A stretch of 64,000 nt of DNA from Oscheius sp. JU75 (lineage: Eukaryota; Nematoda; Chromadorea; Rhabditida; Rhabditidae): assembly GCA_037178855.1 (NCBI GenBank), contig JASJZC010000006.1, positions 4,650,001 through 4,714,000 of the forward strand, read 5' to 3'. Made by a program: the position numbers and the translations under genes. Positions within the stretch are counted from its first letter, which is position 1. Every line of letters begins with the position of its first letter. A model generated the notes under the pieces. That model saw only the letters and a program-made list of their open reading frames with translations, did no database searches and had not been told where the DNA came from. Below are positions 13,703 through 25,900 of the stretch, piece by piece.

Positions 13703-16700
13703 TTATTTAGACAAGGTCGTGTGTAAGCCGCCGAGCACGTCGGGTGAAATGTGGTTCTTCAGAATGGCGTTTTCCGTCTCGAGGTTGTGAATCTGAAAGC
13801 TGTCTTTGTCATAGAACAAAGAAGATACACGTGGGACCAAGAGGGCGTATCGGTCATATACTTTCCGCTATGACGCCAGACAATAAACATCTGTGCTTCG
13901 ACGAGGCGGCACTCGAGAGCAGTCTGCGTGCACCACGAGGATGATTGCAAGAGACGGGAATAACTACGGAAGTTCGAAACTTGGAAAAAACTTGGATAAA
14001 GATCATGGGATATGGCATCAAAAGAATCTATTCTGCCTTGGTCTTTTCGCGGTAAAGAACTCACATGAATCTCCAGCTCTCCAATCTTCTGCCGCAAGCT
14101 CTCGACTTCTTCCCTGACGGCGAACATAAGATGCGACTTGACGAGATCCATGGCCTGTTCGATTTTCGAGTCGATGGCAACACTGTGCGGTGAATTTCCA
14201 TTGTGACTGGCAGCTGACGAGCTGGAACGAAGACGCATTTCTGACAGAGACGGGGACGAAGGACACACATGTGACCACGAGGGGCTGGGGGAACACCCCC
14301 AGCACCTCTACTACTGATAAGCTAGTCCCACGGGTACACGTGATCGTGCTTCTCTTTGTGGCTGCTTTTCACAGACAGTTCCGGACTATCGGTTTGGGGA
14401 ATGAGGTGGAAATTCAGAAGACAGGAGCATAGTGTGAGGAAAGAGAGAATCAAGATACCAGGTAGTCAAAAGGCAGTCATGGAAATGAACAGTAGCACAA
14501 GCAAGAGTCAGTCAAGAGACACCATCAGACTGAATATTGGGCTCGAAGAGAGCGAACGTTTTGTACAGCTGTACCTAGAAATGTGGATCAAAAGCTTAGA
14601 TTGGACTATATGGGCCGCATAATGAAGGTGAGAGTGGTAAAACTTCTAAAACTCTTGTGTCAGCTACAACTCTATGTCATACTGTTCCATATTTCTCTGC
14701 CAGTGAATGATTACTGTACTCCGATTATTTATACCAAGAATGCTGACCGCTAAGCTGCTAATTAACCAATGCCAGAGTCTACCCCAAACTATTCATTGTA
14801 AATACTGTGCACTTTGAAAAAGGCAGAGTTATAAAGTTAGACAGTCACGGTGTGTTGTTGTCGGTAAAGTATCGAAAACAACAAATTGTCTTTCACTCTC
14901 AACAAACAGAAGTAAGAAGAGGACCAATCAGCTCTGCCTCTGTTGAATATCCCATGATCAGAATGATGGGAACAATCTGGATACAACAAAGAGCCCCAGT
15001 GAAACCCAAAGTTTCAAAAAGACACAAAAATGTTTCTGTCACCCGAACTAATCAGTCAATCAGCTGTAGCTTATCTCTGAAAAAAAAACCCACTTGGAGT
15101 TGAAGCGGTGCCGCATGTGGCGCCTGTCCGGCGCGTGATTTCCACTGTACACCGGCAAAGAGAGAAAGCAAGAGAGGCAGGCTGTATGGCACTATAACCT
15201 CACAAAGATCCCGCCCTTTTGTTTGTTTTAAGGTTTTTTTCTAGAACTACAAAACACATGAATTTTGGGGTTCCCGTGACTCAATTTATTGTCTTGTTTT
15301 GCGAGTAGAGAGTCTAGTGATAACACAAAGGGGGTTTCCCACTAGTCCACCAGAGTCAGCTGTCGCTCTCGCTGTTTTTCTAGGATCAGATGATTAAGCC
15401 AACTTTCCCTGTTCCAATAACTAGGAGGAAAGGCGAGAGCAGAGCCTTTTTTGCTTATACTCTAAAGCAATGCACAGGGCTCATGTTTCATGAGGGAATA
15501 GGAGAGAGATTCATTGTCTCACTGGTCTTTGATCCAAAACATTAAGTTTTTTTAGAGGGAAGATACTTTGGGTAGATTTTTTTTAGAGAAACGAGGCTAT
15601 TATTCAGAGGGTAAATGTCTCTGTAAAGTAAGAAGAAAACAAAGGATTATTGGATTTGAGAGAAATCTTAAGTGTTCCTAGTTATAGTCCAACTAATGTG
15701 AGGTTGCAGCATGAGTATCAGAAGAAGGTTAGGAACTCATTGTTGCGCTTCACAGACCGAGCCGAAATGCAAGAGGTAGTTGAAATAATGTGATCATTTT
15801 GCTGGCTCTGGAGTATGTCTATGAATGTGTCGGAATAGTGAAAACGCGACTGTTTATATTGCGATCAATCGACACGACAGACAAAGACATACTTCCCTCT
15901 ATGTTTAACTGTGGTAACTTACAAATCTGAACATAGAAGGGGGCGCAAGACTGCCATCTCTGTGCTGGCTTTGACGCAGGAGGGCGCCTAACGATTGAGG
16001 CCACACGCAAAACGAGCCGCCCTCCTCCCCAAAAACATCTCTCGGGATAAGCCCCTTGCCAAGAATAAACGGCTCCCGAAGTCCCTTGAGTACTTCTTCA
16101 ACTCACGTAATGACACAGCTGTTCTTCTTGATCTCAGCCGTGTTCAGCGTCGTGGCCAGTCCTGTCTGAAGCATTTCTGTCGGAGTCATGTTGACCTGCT
16201 CGACCACGACCACATCTGAAATTGAGATCAGTAACAGTCTCCCGGGGGAATGAATTGGTTAAGCTCCCTCTCACCAAAACACAAAGCGTTATATAGAGAA
16301 AAAAGGGTTAAGAAAGAGGACAGACCGTTATTTTTCGGGACCTACTGAGTGCCTTGTGTTTTGGAAGAGTCTTCTCCGTCTCGTCGAATTTAAATGTGGG
16401 ACCACCTGGACCATGTGGCGGAGCAGTGGCGGGCATGGGAGCCAGCTCAGTCGTCCAGGAGCAGACTGTGCGGTCTATATTTTGAAATTCAGAGGGATTG
16501 TTCTGAGCCTTCCCATTTTTCGTGAGAGTCGACAATGTTCTTGGAGCAGTCGTGATCGTCATGACTTTGGATCCTCTGGGTATCTCTTTCTGATAGTAGT
16601 CGAAACAGTCCCATCGCCCTCGTTTATATCGACTCTCAACCGGAACAACTGGTACTATCTGAAATTTTAAATTCCTCTTCTGAACAGCTGATTATGTTTG

Positions 16701-18700
16701 CGCCGCACCCAATTGACACCCGCTGACAGTCACAAGTACGTAATAGAGCTCTTTGCTCGACTGTCTAAACAGCAGTTCGATTGACTTACCCGAAACCGTG
16801 AGGCAGAGGACACCGAGGACATGTGTCCGTGTGGAAGGTTGACAGACTGAGAGAAACCGACAGCTGGAATTGGGGCCGGTGGAAGACGGTTAGGAACTGA
16901 AAGAGAAGTGAGTTCGAGTCCACAATTTTCACTTTTTTGAGCTCAAAAATTTTCAGCGAGGATTTACGCGGATCACGAATAAGTTGGATGTTGCGAGAGT
17001 ATAATTGAGGCAGTCGGTCAACAGACAGAGAACCATCGATTCCGGAGAGAGGATCGGATCGCAAATACGCGACTATTGACATGGGAACAAGTATGGGTAA
17101 ACCAAGGAGTGGATCAGGGCATATCAGAGAAATAGCTCTGTGCTAAACCTAGCCACGACATCAAAGTGCCAATTCCCACAATGGAGCGTTGACTAATCAA
17201 CTGAATTAGATCTGGATTTAATCGGGGTAATGAAAGAAAGGGAGGGGATGGGGAGAAAACAAGTGTTCTTTCTCCTTATCAATCGAGAGAAAAGGGAGCT
17301 GGCGACGGTCGTAAAGTCGCCTTCCAGTACTCTAGTTCTAGTGTGTAAGTTCAGTAAATACAGGGGCACGAGAAGGCGGGAGATGACTATCAGTCGACAG
17401 CATGGAACGTTGCCAGGACACAAAATATTTACTCTCCTGTTTTTTTCCGACTACCTCGGGGGACAGAAGAATACGAATACATTACGAAAAGGAAGGGGAC
17501 TGATACAGAGATAACAGTAACACCAAAGTTCCAAAACGCCACAATCTAGAAAGTGAATTACACGAAATCAGTTTATCAGACCAACAGCTGTTGTGGTCTA
17601 GACCAACAATCCTCCAGCACTTTGTCACAGGTCTTATCTCATTGCCTATTTGGAAATTTTTTATTTCATAAAGAGTCTAATCGCTTAAAGGGAATAGTTT
17701 AAAAATGCTGGACAAGGGGAGGCTGATAAACTGAAAGATATCGGGAAGCGATGTGTCAGCTGAAACCCATAGTCAACAACTTGCTGAAAAATGACTGCTC
17801 GAGACTGGGGGTGACTTCCAAGAGGAACCATGATGAGCTCAGTTTACCAGGATTCTAAGAGGCTCGAGTTAGCTCTTCGAAAAGGTTGGGTGGCTATTTG
17901 GGCTAGTCTTTGAATCCCCTACTTTCTCTATCTCCGTAACATACCTGAAAAGACATTAGGCAGCGGAGCATCCTCATCCGTATCGGACGATGCCGAGGAG
18001 TCCTTGCTCCTTTCGTCGATGATATGAAATCGTCCCTCACTCGATGAGAACCGCTTTTTGGTCTCTTCCAACTGCTCCTGAAACAATCTTCCAGTTTCAT
18101 TTCCATTCTCGTCGGCCCCATCTAATCAGGCATTCTCCAGCCTTTTTCGAGGCTTCCAGACGGACAGAAAAAAGGTCTCGACCAATGGAGAACATAAATT
18201 CACCTAAATGATAATCTACAAAAACTCTTGTTTTGACGATAATTCTCACTACGTGGTCGGGTGGAATATGGGTATTATGAGTCAGTAATTCAATGCAAGT
18301 CTGTTGTAAAAACATTGGGTTCAACGGGAGGTTGGAGGCGAGTTTCGGGCTCTTAGGATGAGTTATGGCATTGAGAATTGACGTCAGGGAAAGAAGCCTT
18401 TTCTTTAAAGTGCGGGTGTTTGTCTCTTTGGTTTCCGATACAGAAAGTATAGACAAAGTGTCAATTGCCAAAATAAGTAGGAACGATTAACGAAGAGATC
18501 CTCAGTAGACCACTTCTGTCTCTTTGAAGAGTTTCGAGTATTGATTGAAAACAATTTTGTTAAGGGGTCCTATTTGAGATGTATGGTAGTTGTGATGCCC
18601 TACAGTAACAACTTACACAAAAAATGTACCTACCGTTTTCCGCTGTTCCCGATGCAGTAGATGAGAGGTGGAGTTGCTGGAACGAAGTTGATGAAGCAGA
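13703..18700 (-). CDS. TSC22-domain protein, long isoform (TSC22D/Bunched family)
   Basis: Exons (genome order) 13703-13792, 14065-14284, 16107-16215, 16346-16658, 16790-16896 and 17945-18077 join with correct phase; 18634-18700 is a tentative further exon. The C-terminus holds the TSC box ([20 protein letters not shown]) and its leucine zipper ([17 protein letters not shown]). Upstream, SRFR at the end of one exon and [13 protein letters not shown] in the next match the second conserved motif of vertebrate long isoforms, which sits far from the TSC box in them too. A divergent first motif may be [14 protein letters not shown]. Long TSC22 proteins act with NRBP1 and WNK in growth and cell-volume control. 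A short isoform could start at the Met codon near 14235, just after a second possible acceptor. The true 5' end is not resolved. Confidence 0.85.
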
Positions 18701-20002
18701 CTAGTGAGAAAGAGACAGCCCATTATTCTGTCAGACGGTTAGACCTGCCCTACTTGGGACTCGAGAGAGGCTCGAATCGATGTCCCACCCTTTCCGTGAG
18801 GGAGGAGAGCTCTTTGGTCACAAAAAAACAGGGTGTTCCCCGCCCTAGGAGGCGGAGAGAGTCAAAACAACAAACCTGTGAATGAGGTTGTTCTTGTTTC
18901 CAGGAGTAGCCTTCTGCATTTCGATGGGAGAAGAGGCAAGTGGACGTAGATGACTCTCAAAATGGACTGAAACGATAGGGGTTTTTGAGAGCGTGGTCGG
19001 GGGAATGGAGAATAAGGGAACAGGGCCGAAAGGAGACCCGGTGTGAATGATTTAGAAGGAGAATAAACAGTTGGGTAACTCTCTTACTTTCGATAGGTAA
19101 CCGAACTTGATTATTAGAACCAAACCTCTAATATTAGAAAAGTGTTGATCAATTAATCGAGAGATGGTCAAGATGCAGGACATTTTCAGTTTCTTATCGT
19201 TCAGCTGATTGTGGAAAAGTTTTTCTCGCATTGTTATGGCACCAGCTGATTGCATAAAGTGGGGAATTTAGGATGTTCTGTTGTCGTGAGCTTATTCCAG
19301 TTTCCCCTAGTACAGAACACGGAGGATAACAACGCGTAGGGTAGCAGTAGCGTTTAGGCGTTTTGTAGGTTCAGTAAGTGATCTACAAGGTATTTTGTCG
19401 AAAATCAATGGAAAAGTGGTAGTTTGCCTCGTCCACGAAGAGGGTAGAGGTGACGCCTCTTGACAATGGAAGAAATCCGATTAGAAGTGATGGGAATGCA
19501 GAAACCGGGTCGCTTTTAAAAGAACATGAGGCTAACATCTGGCAGCCTGGGAGTGAGAAGCCAGATGAAGAGCGAGAAAAAAATCAAAGGAGGCTAAAGA
19601 CAGCAACGATAGGAGAACTTGTCCTAATTGCGGCGAAAAACAGTCTCGCGCACTGTCTGCGTGGTGTAAAGTGTCTCTTTCTCTGAAGCTTTTATGATCA
19701 GGTTGGCTTCGAATTTTAGGTAACGACATTCATTTCTCATGTGAATCATTGTTTTTTGTTAGTGAAGACCATTGCAGTCGTTGTTCTCGACGATTTTCCT
19801 TATGCCTAAAGCCTGAAGAAGAACTCGGTATTCCAGTTGATGCTGCCGTTACAATCACAGGGGTAAGCCAGCAGAGATGGATCCGTTTCAATTTCGAGCG
19901 ACATTGGACAAAAAATTCCACCTTCTTGCGTAAGCTTGTGCTCCTCGAGGGAAGATCGTTCGCAGTAACACTACTGAAAAGCAAAATTTAAAAACCGCGC
20001 TA

Positions 20003-21332
20003 TTTCGAAGTCTTATCAAGTAAACTCTGACAAAACAAGAGGAAAGCGACAACTACAGTTCATTTGGTGCCCTGCTGCTGCTCTGGATTATTGCTTCCTC
20101 GTCACATCTACCAGGTCACGTTGCTCTTTTCTTCGAGTAGATTGCTTTGCCCTAATAATTTCACCCTTTTTCTTTTGCATTGACTCTCTCACCCCTTTCT
20201 TTCGTTTTGCGACTAGGATCTGGGGTGGCCCCGAGTAACTCAGGTCTGAACATCCTCGAATCCGATTTATGAAAGGTGGAAGCTCTAGATGGGTCACACC
20301 ACTCGTTCCTTTGAAACTCGATAGGTCATGACAGGTCGAAACCTGTGACTCGTTCCGTCAATTTGATCTGTCTCGACAGGTCGAAACCCTGAGAAAATTG
20401 GGCATGACTTGTCTACCAAGTGACAATTTCGTATTTCGTAGTCGTCACTTTTACGAACGTTCGAGCATTCCGTTTTTTTCACAGACAGGCAGCAACTTCC
20501 ACCAGGTCTTCCAGCCGTTCTGATACACAAGCACGCCTTCTCAAGCTGCATTTTCACGTCATCCGTCAATTTTTCCTTTTTTTGCAGACAAGTTTCTTCG
20601 TTTTACGAGCGTTCCTAGCCTCGAAATAGTTCCGCTTACGTAAGCGTAAGCGTAAGCCCTCGGTCTATAAACGAAACATTAACAATAATTGACAACAATT
20701 TCAACGGGTCTTACGAAAGAGTAAACTGATTCATTCAATAACATTAAAATAACAAAATGGACAAAAAGCGACTAACCTTAAAAAGTTCAGCTGTAGGTAT
20801 AATTCCAGCGTTCTTGGTTCTTTGAAGCGAAGAAGCTGCTCTTTCACTCGACTCCAGGCCTTTTGTTGCGTCTTCTTTGCATCGTCTCTTGAGATTTCGG
20901 CTACCAGTACCTGAAAAACGAACAGAGACCATTTGGGAGTCGTGTTTCATGTTATTTCTATTCAAGTTGTTTTAGAACCCCCTCAACCTAATCCTCGCAT
21001 ATCAAGACACCATCCTCAGTCTCCATGACATGATTTGCATTTCGAATCCGTCTCGGCCCTCGATTAGGAGACTGAGAAGACCTGGGTTACTCGGGACTAG
21101 TCCAGGTCCTAGTCTCGTAACGAAAGAAAGGAGTGAGAGAGACTGCAAAAAAGGGGATAGTCAATAAGCGCAAAAGAGGACAGAATCGGTGCAAAAGAGT
21201 TGGGTAGACCTTGACAAGGTGACCTGGTAGAAGTGACGAAGAAGCAGCAATCCAGAGCGGCAGGGTACCAAGGGAACAACCGTTGTCACTTCTGTCTTGT
21301 CTTGTCAGAATTTATCTTGGTAAGATTCGACA
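20003..21332. repeat. Element with long inverted terminal arms (about 1.3 kb)
   Basis: The left arm (about 20003-20290) and the reverse complement of the right arm (about 21060-21332) align along most of their length. Shared blocks include GTCAGARTTTA, CCAGAGC.GCAGGG.ACCA, GTGACCTGGTAGA.GTGACGA, CGAAAGAAAGG.GTGAGAGAG and GTTACTCGGG. The interior, about 770 bases, contains a direct repeat of GACAGGTCGAAACC at about 20328 and 20375. It also holds one splice-bounded open segment (20777-20910, minus). The layout fits a foldback or non-autonomous DNA transposon; terminal duplications could not be defined by eye. Confidence 0.65.
20635..20657. repeat. Short tandem GTAAGC repeat with a palindromic start
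   Basis: GCTTACGTAAGC is a perfect palindrome and is followed by two more GTAAGC units. It lies inside the inverted-arm element. No function is implied. Confidence 0.5.
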
Positions 21333-22920
21333 AGACTTAGAAAAAGCACCAAATTGTATCAAAAATTTATTCAAAGCCTGGGTGTCTGATTCTCCTACAA
21401 ATTTCTTAAGTGTTTGGCGATTGCTCCTACTTCATTTGTAAACTTCCCCTGATATGGAAGGGACATATGGAGCCTCCTGCCGAGGTCTCGTTGGTTGTAT
21501 GGATATATGTCCGGTTAGAAAAGAACTATTCTCTTTCCTAACCTAACGTTGTGGTTCCAGAATTATGGAGATCAAATTGGCGGCATCAAGTTCCTAAGTG
21601 ATAACATTTTTCCAATTGAGCATAAATTAAAAATGGTCCAGATTTTCTGATAGTAATAATTTCTGTGCCAGAATACGATCATCTTCTCGGATTACTAGAT
21701 CTTTGTATTTACGTATGGGAGCTTGACCATAAATTACATTTGGCTCGAAACGAGCCATCTTCTTTCCACTGACAGATCAAGGATCACTTAAGGATCCTAA
21801 AATAAAACAATGCTAAAAATGCGAAGAAGATTACGTAGTTGGAGAAGACAAAAAAAACAGGGACCGCTTCCAGAGCCATGCAGAGCTCTGCGTCATGTAG
21901 TAAGCACATTTTTACACTGACGAAACCAAATAATGAAGGCGTTCCCTTTTGGAAGTAAAACAGAATCGGAAATTCAATCAAAGTGGATGTCAATACTTCA
22001 GGGTCGGACTCGAAACTACGAAAAAAAAGAACAGACGGACGTCAATCCAGAGAATCTTTATGGCATTGTACTTCACGATTCACTAGGTACGTGTCCAATT
22101 TTATCTAACTTGCAATTTTGTACAATTTTGGGTAAAAGGATAGATCTGGATGTTCAAGCTCCGTATCAACAACTATTCACAACCTGGTCCTCTTGTTGAT
22201 GTTTTTAAGCGGCTGTCAGGCATGTTTTCTCTCGCTCAGCTCTCAAATTTGCCCAAACAAACCTTAATTTCCATCTAATTTCCATTTAAAGTGTTTCTAA
22301 TCTTTTTATGAGTGTAACCTAATCCTCGAGGATAATGGCGCGCGCCGTCCGGACGAGGGCGTCCAGTTTGCACGCCCCAATCGGCTAGGGCGCGGTTCCT
22401 AAGGTCCGTGACGTCATCCGTCACTGTGCCAGCTTCTTCCCACACTAAAGGGCTGCCTAGCTTTTCCGCAGCGCTATTAGTCATCCTTTTGGTAGAATTT
22501 CCAGTGAAATTGAATGTTTTTTCTGAGTGAAACGTCAGTCAAGCTAGTACGTCAGTTATGCAAAAATCTATCAAATTTGTTCTGTCCGAAAACAGACAGA
22601 ACTCCAAAAACGTGATCTGTTTCCTTTTGAGTTTACGCATCTACCTGTTTTCAAAAGGATTCATCTTTCTTTTCGGTCAAAACTACTTAGATAACTGCGC
22701 CGACTTACACTGAGCTTTATACTTGGTATATAAGATTTATCGTTTGATTTTCACGAGAGAAAAATAGTCATATTTCTACTCTTTTCTTTCTTGATCTCCT
22801 CCGTCATGACTGCAACTGCAGGTCTCACAAAATGAAATTTTATTGAAATAGATACTTCTTCCGTGACCCAACATCTTGCTCACACTATCTTCGTTTGTTT
22901 AAAAATGCTCTTTTCCAGTT

Positions 22921-25900
22921 ATGGTTATGAACCCTCAGGGTGCACAGGTAGAAGACACAGTTCTAGAAGTCATTCAACAGGGACAACTGACACAATGGCG
23001 GGAGCAGCTGATTTTTGGCAAAAGTATACGTCGATTCGACCACTTCAGTCTCGTACCGGATCGCGACTACAGAGTAAGAGCCTTACTTTTCTCTTTTCGA
23101 AGCCGTCTTGCCAATGATCTATCGGAAATAATAAACACTCCGATCGAAAGACCACACTAGCCGACGGTTTCTAATTACGAAAGGATTTCAAAGCCTGCCC
23201 TTTTTGAAAATTCCACTTTCAGGACCTTGGGATGCCTCCGGATGAGATTAAAAAGTTACGAAACACAGTCCGAGAGATCCAAAGGAAACTGCTCACGACT
23301 CATACCGAACCAAGTATGGTCTACGTGCAAAACAACAATGCATCCGGATCCGTTCCAGTCCCCAACTCTCACAGTACTATGATAGAAAAAGACAAGGTAG
23401 GCTCTTTTGTTCGTGTTTTTTTTAATTAAAAGTCTCCAGATAAAACTGATGGAAATGTTGGGAGAGGGAACTTTCGCCGTGGTAAAACGAGCTATTTGGT
23501 GTAGGGACGATGGGAGGAAAGTGGACGTGGCTGTGAAGATTCTCAGAGATATGAGTGATGCGGTCATGGAGGACTTGAAAGTCTGTCTTTCTGTCTCTAG
23601 CCTCACAAATCTCCCCATTCCAGGTAGAAGCCGGTCACTTGCTCAAGTTAAAACATCCGAACTTGATTCAAATGCACGGAGTGGTTCTCCATCCTCCCAT
23701 GATGGTAAGTTCCTTCGATTTCCGATCATTGTGCTCAACTACTTGGGGTCCGAGATCTGTTTGCTCAAAGTCAAGACCAGTTTTCTAGCAGGGAGAGAGT
23801 AATTATACGGCTAGTCACACTGGGCTAAATGGATTCTGGCAGGCTCAAGATCACGGTTTTCAGGTGTTCGAACTGTGCGAAGGAGGATCTCTTCTGGAAC
23901 GACTACGAGATGACAAGAAGCCTGCTCCGCTGCTCACATCCCTGCTCGACTACTGTCTTCAAATTGTCAAAGTTTGTGCTTTATGACTTTGAAGTGACTG
24001 TTTCTGTACTCTCTAACCAGACTCTAAGAATAACCATGATTCGGAAACGTGAAACTATTGTAAAAGTCTATTTTCCAGGCCATGACATACCTTGAAAAAG
24101 AACATTGTGTCCACCGAGATCTCGCGGCGAGAAACATTCTTCTTACTTCTGACGCCAAGGCATCTATTCCTCCTTTACTTCTCAACCTCACCGTTTAGAC
24201 AGTGAAAATCTGCGACTTCGGTCTGATGAGGAATCTGAAAGAGAACGAGGAGATGTATATTATGGGTCCACAGAAAAGAGTTCCGTTCTCCTGGTGTCCG
24301 CCAGAGTCTCTCAAACATCGAAAGTTCTCTCATGCTTCCGATGTTTGGGCCTTCGGAGTGACAGTCTGGGAGGTATTCAGCCTTGGAGAGGAACCGTGGA
24401 TTGGATGCAGAGCAATAGAGGTTGAGAATTCACAGGCTCTCTATATTTTAATGCCCAGGTTCTGAAACGATTGGATCAAGGAGAGAGATTGGAAAAACCA
24501 AGAAACTGTTCCAATCAAATCTACGATATTGTGACTCTATGTTGGAAGGTCAATCCAGAGCATCGACCCAAATTCACACAACTGAAGGGGCTGCTTCAAC
24601 AGGCACAGTTCAATCTGGCAGACGTGAGAGAGGCACAATCGGGAACTGACAAGAATCTGGCAATGTCTGCAGGAGATCGAGTCATCGTCGTGGATAATGT
24701 GTAAGTGGAGTTCCAGTATATTTTCGCGGGATATCTTTCTTCGATGCTACGTGCCCATTCATGCTTTTCAGTGGAGTGACCTGGTATGGACAAAACATGC
24801 GTACGACAAAGTTCGGTGCCTTCCTCCGTTCAGCAGTTTTTGTCTCCGGAACGGCGAGTACAAAACCCGTTCCAACTACTCCAACCCACTCTCCCAGTCA
24901 ACCGATGTCGGCTATGCTGCCGACTAAAGTCATGATGGATCCTGGTAATTCAAAGATCTCTCGACCAATCAAAGGTTCTTTTCGTGTGATCTTTTTCTCA
25001 TTTAGTGAATTATAGGCTCGTTCATTCACACTGGACATGCAGATCCACGAGAAGGGAGTAGTTGGGGAAGACCGGAAGCTATAGATAACATCTACCTGAA
25101 GAATCCCATCCTCGGAATGCCATTGGAGCCGGGAATTCCGTTGTCAGCACCAACAGCGAAGGCTATCACCCCGACTCGGATTGCTCCACCACCACCAAAA
25201 CAGGATAGTGGTATGTAGAAACTTTTCTACAAAACACTATTTATAGGAAAACCTTCGGTACTGAACGTAAAGACCAACTTTGACCCTACCCGCCCTGACT
25301 GGAACGACTTCGATGCAGCCCAGACGCCGTCCTTCTCACCGAGTAAGATTGAACTGCCCCCTGTTCCCCTTAGCGCCTGTGAGTATCAGCCTATAACACT
25401 TTGGTTCTAACACATTTGCTATTTTTTGGTATGAGAGAATTTAGTTCATAACCTGGCAGGAACAACTATGCAACAAGGATCTTTCAATCCTTACGGGACG
25501 AGAGAGACAACTTCGTTTAACGCGGGTCCAGCTGTGCCAAGTCATCACAGAAATCCACCCACTGTTCCATCACAGGGCTATGGTAACTCACACCATGTGA
25601 TTTACCCAACCGGAACAGCAGCAGGTACGTTTTCAAGCCAATTTCAAGTTTACCCTTCTACAGGCATTATCTCTATCCCGACCAGTAAACCTAATCAGCC
25701 TTTGGTGTCTTCCCAAACTGCGAATCAGATCCGACCTCATGTTCCAACGACCAGCTATAACTCTTCAAATGTTCTGGGAAATGGTGTTGGCCGTAAGAAC
25801 ATGAAATATTGGTCAAGTAATCAACTTTAGGACCTCCAGTTGTTACTCAGCCTATTCCAAGGCCCTCGTCGGATCAGAAGACGAACAAGGATATCCCGAT

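Noticed and set aside
18097-18471. 124-codon open frame on the minus strand within the TSC22 gene
   Set aside because: It overlaps the acceptor side of the 17945-18077 exon in another frame, cannot be joined to it, and has no family resemblance. Probably intronic chance.
20777-20910. Segment with good splice borders as a TSC22 first exon
   Set aside because: It lies inside the long inverted-arm element and reads like a transposon DNA-binding helix in one frame. Not included in the gene model; kept as a finding.
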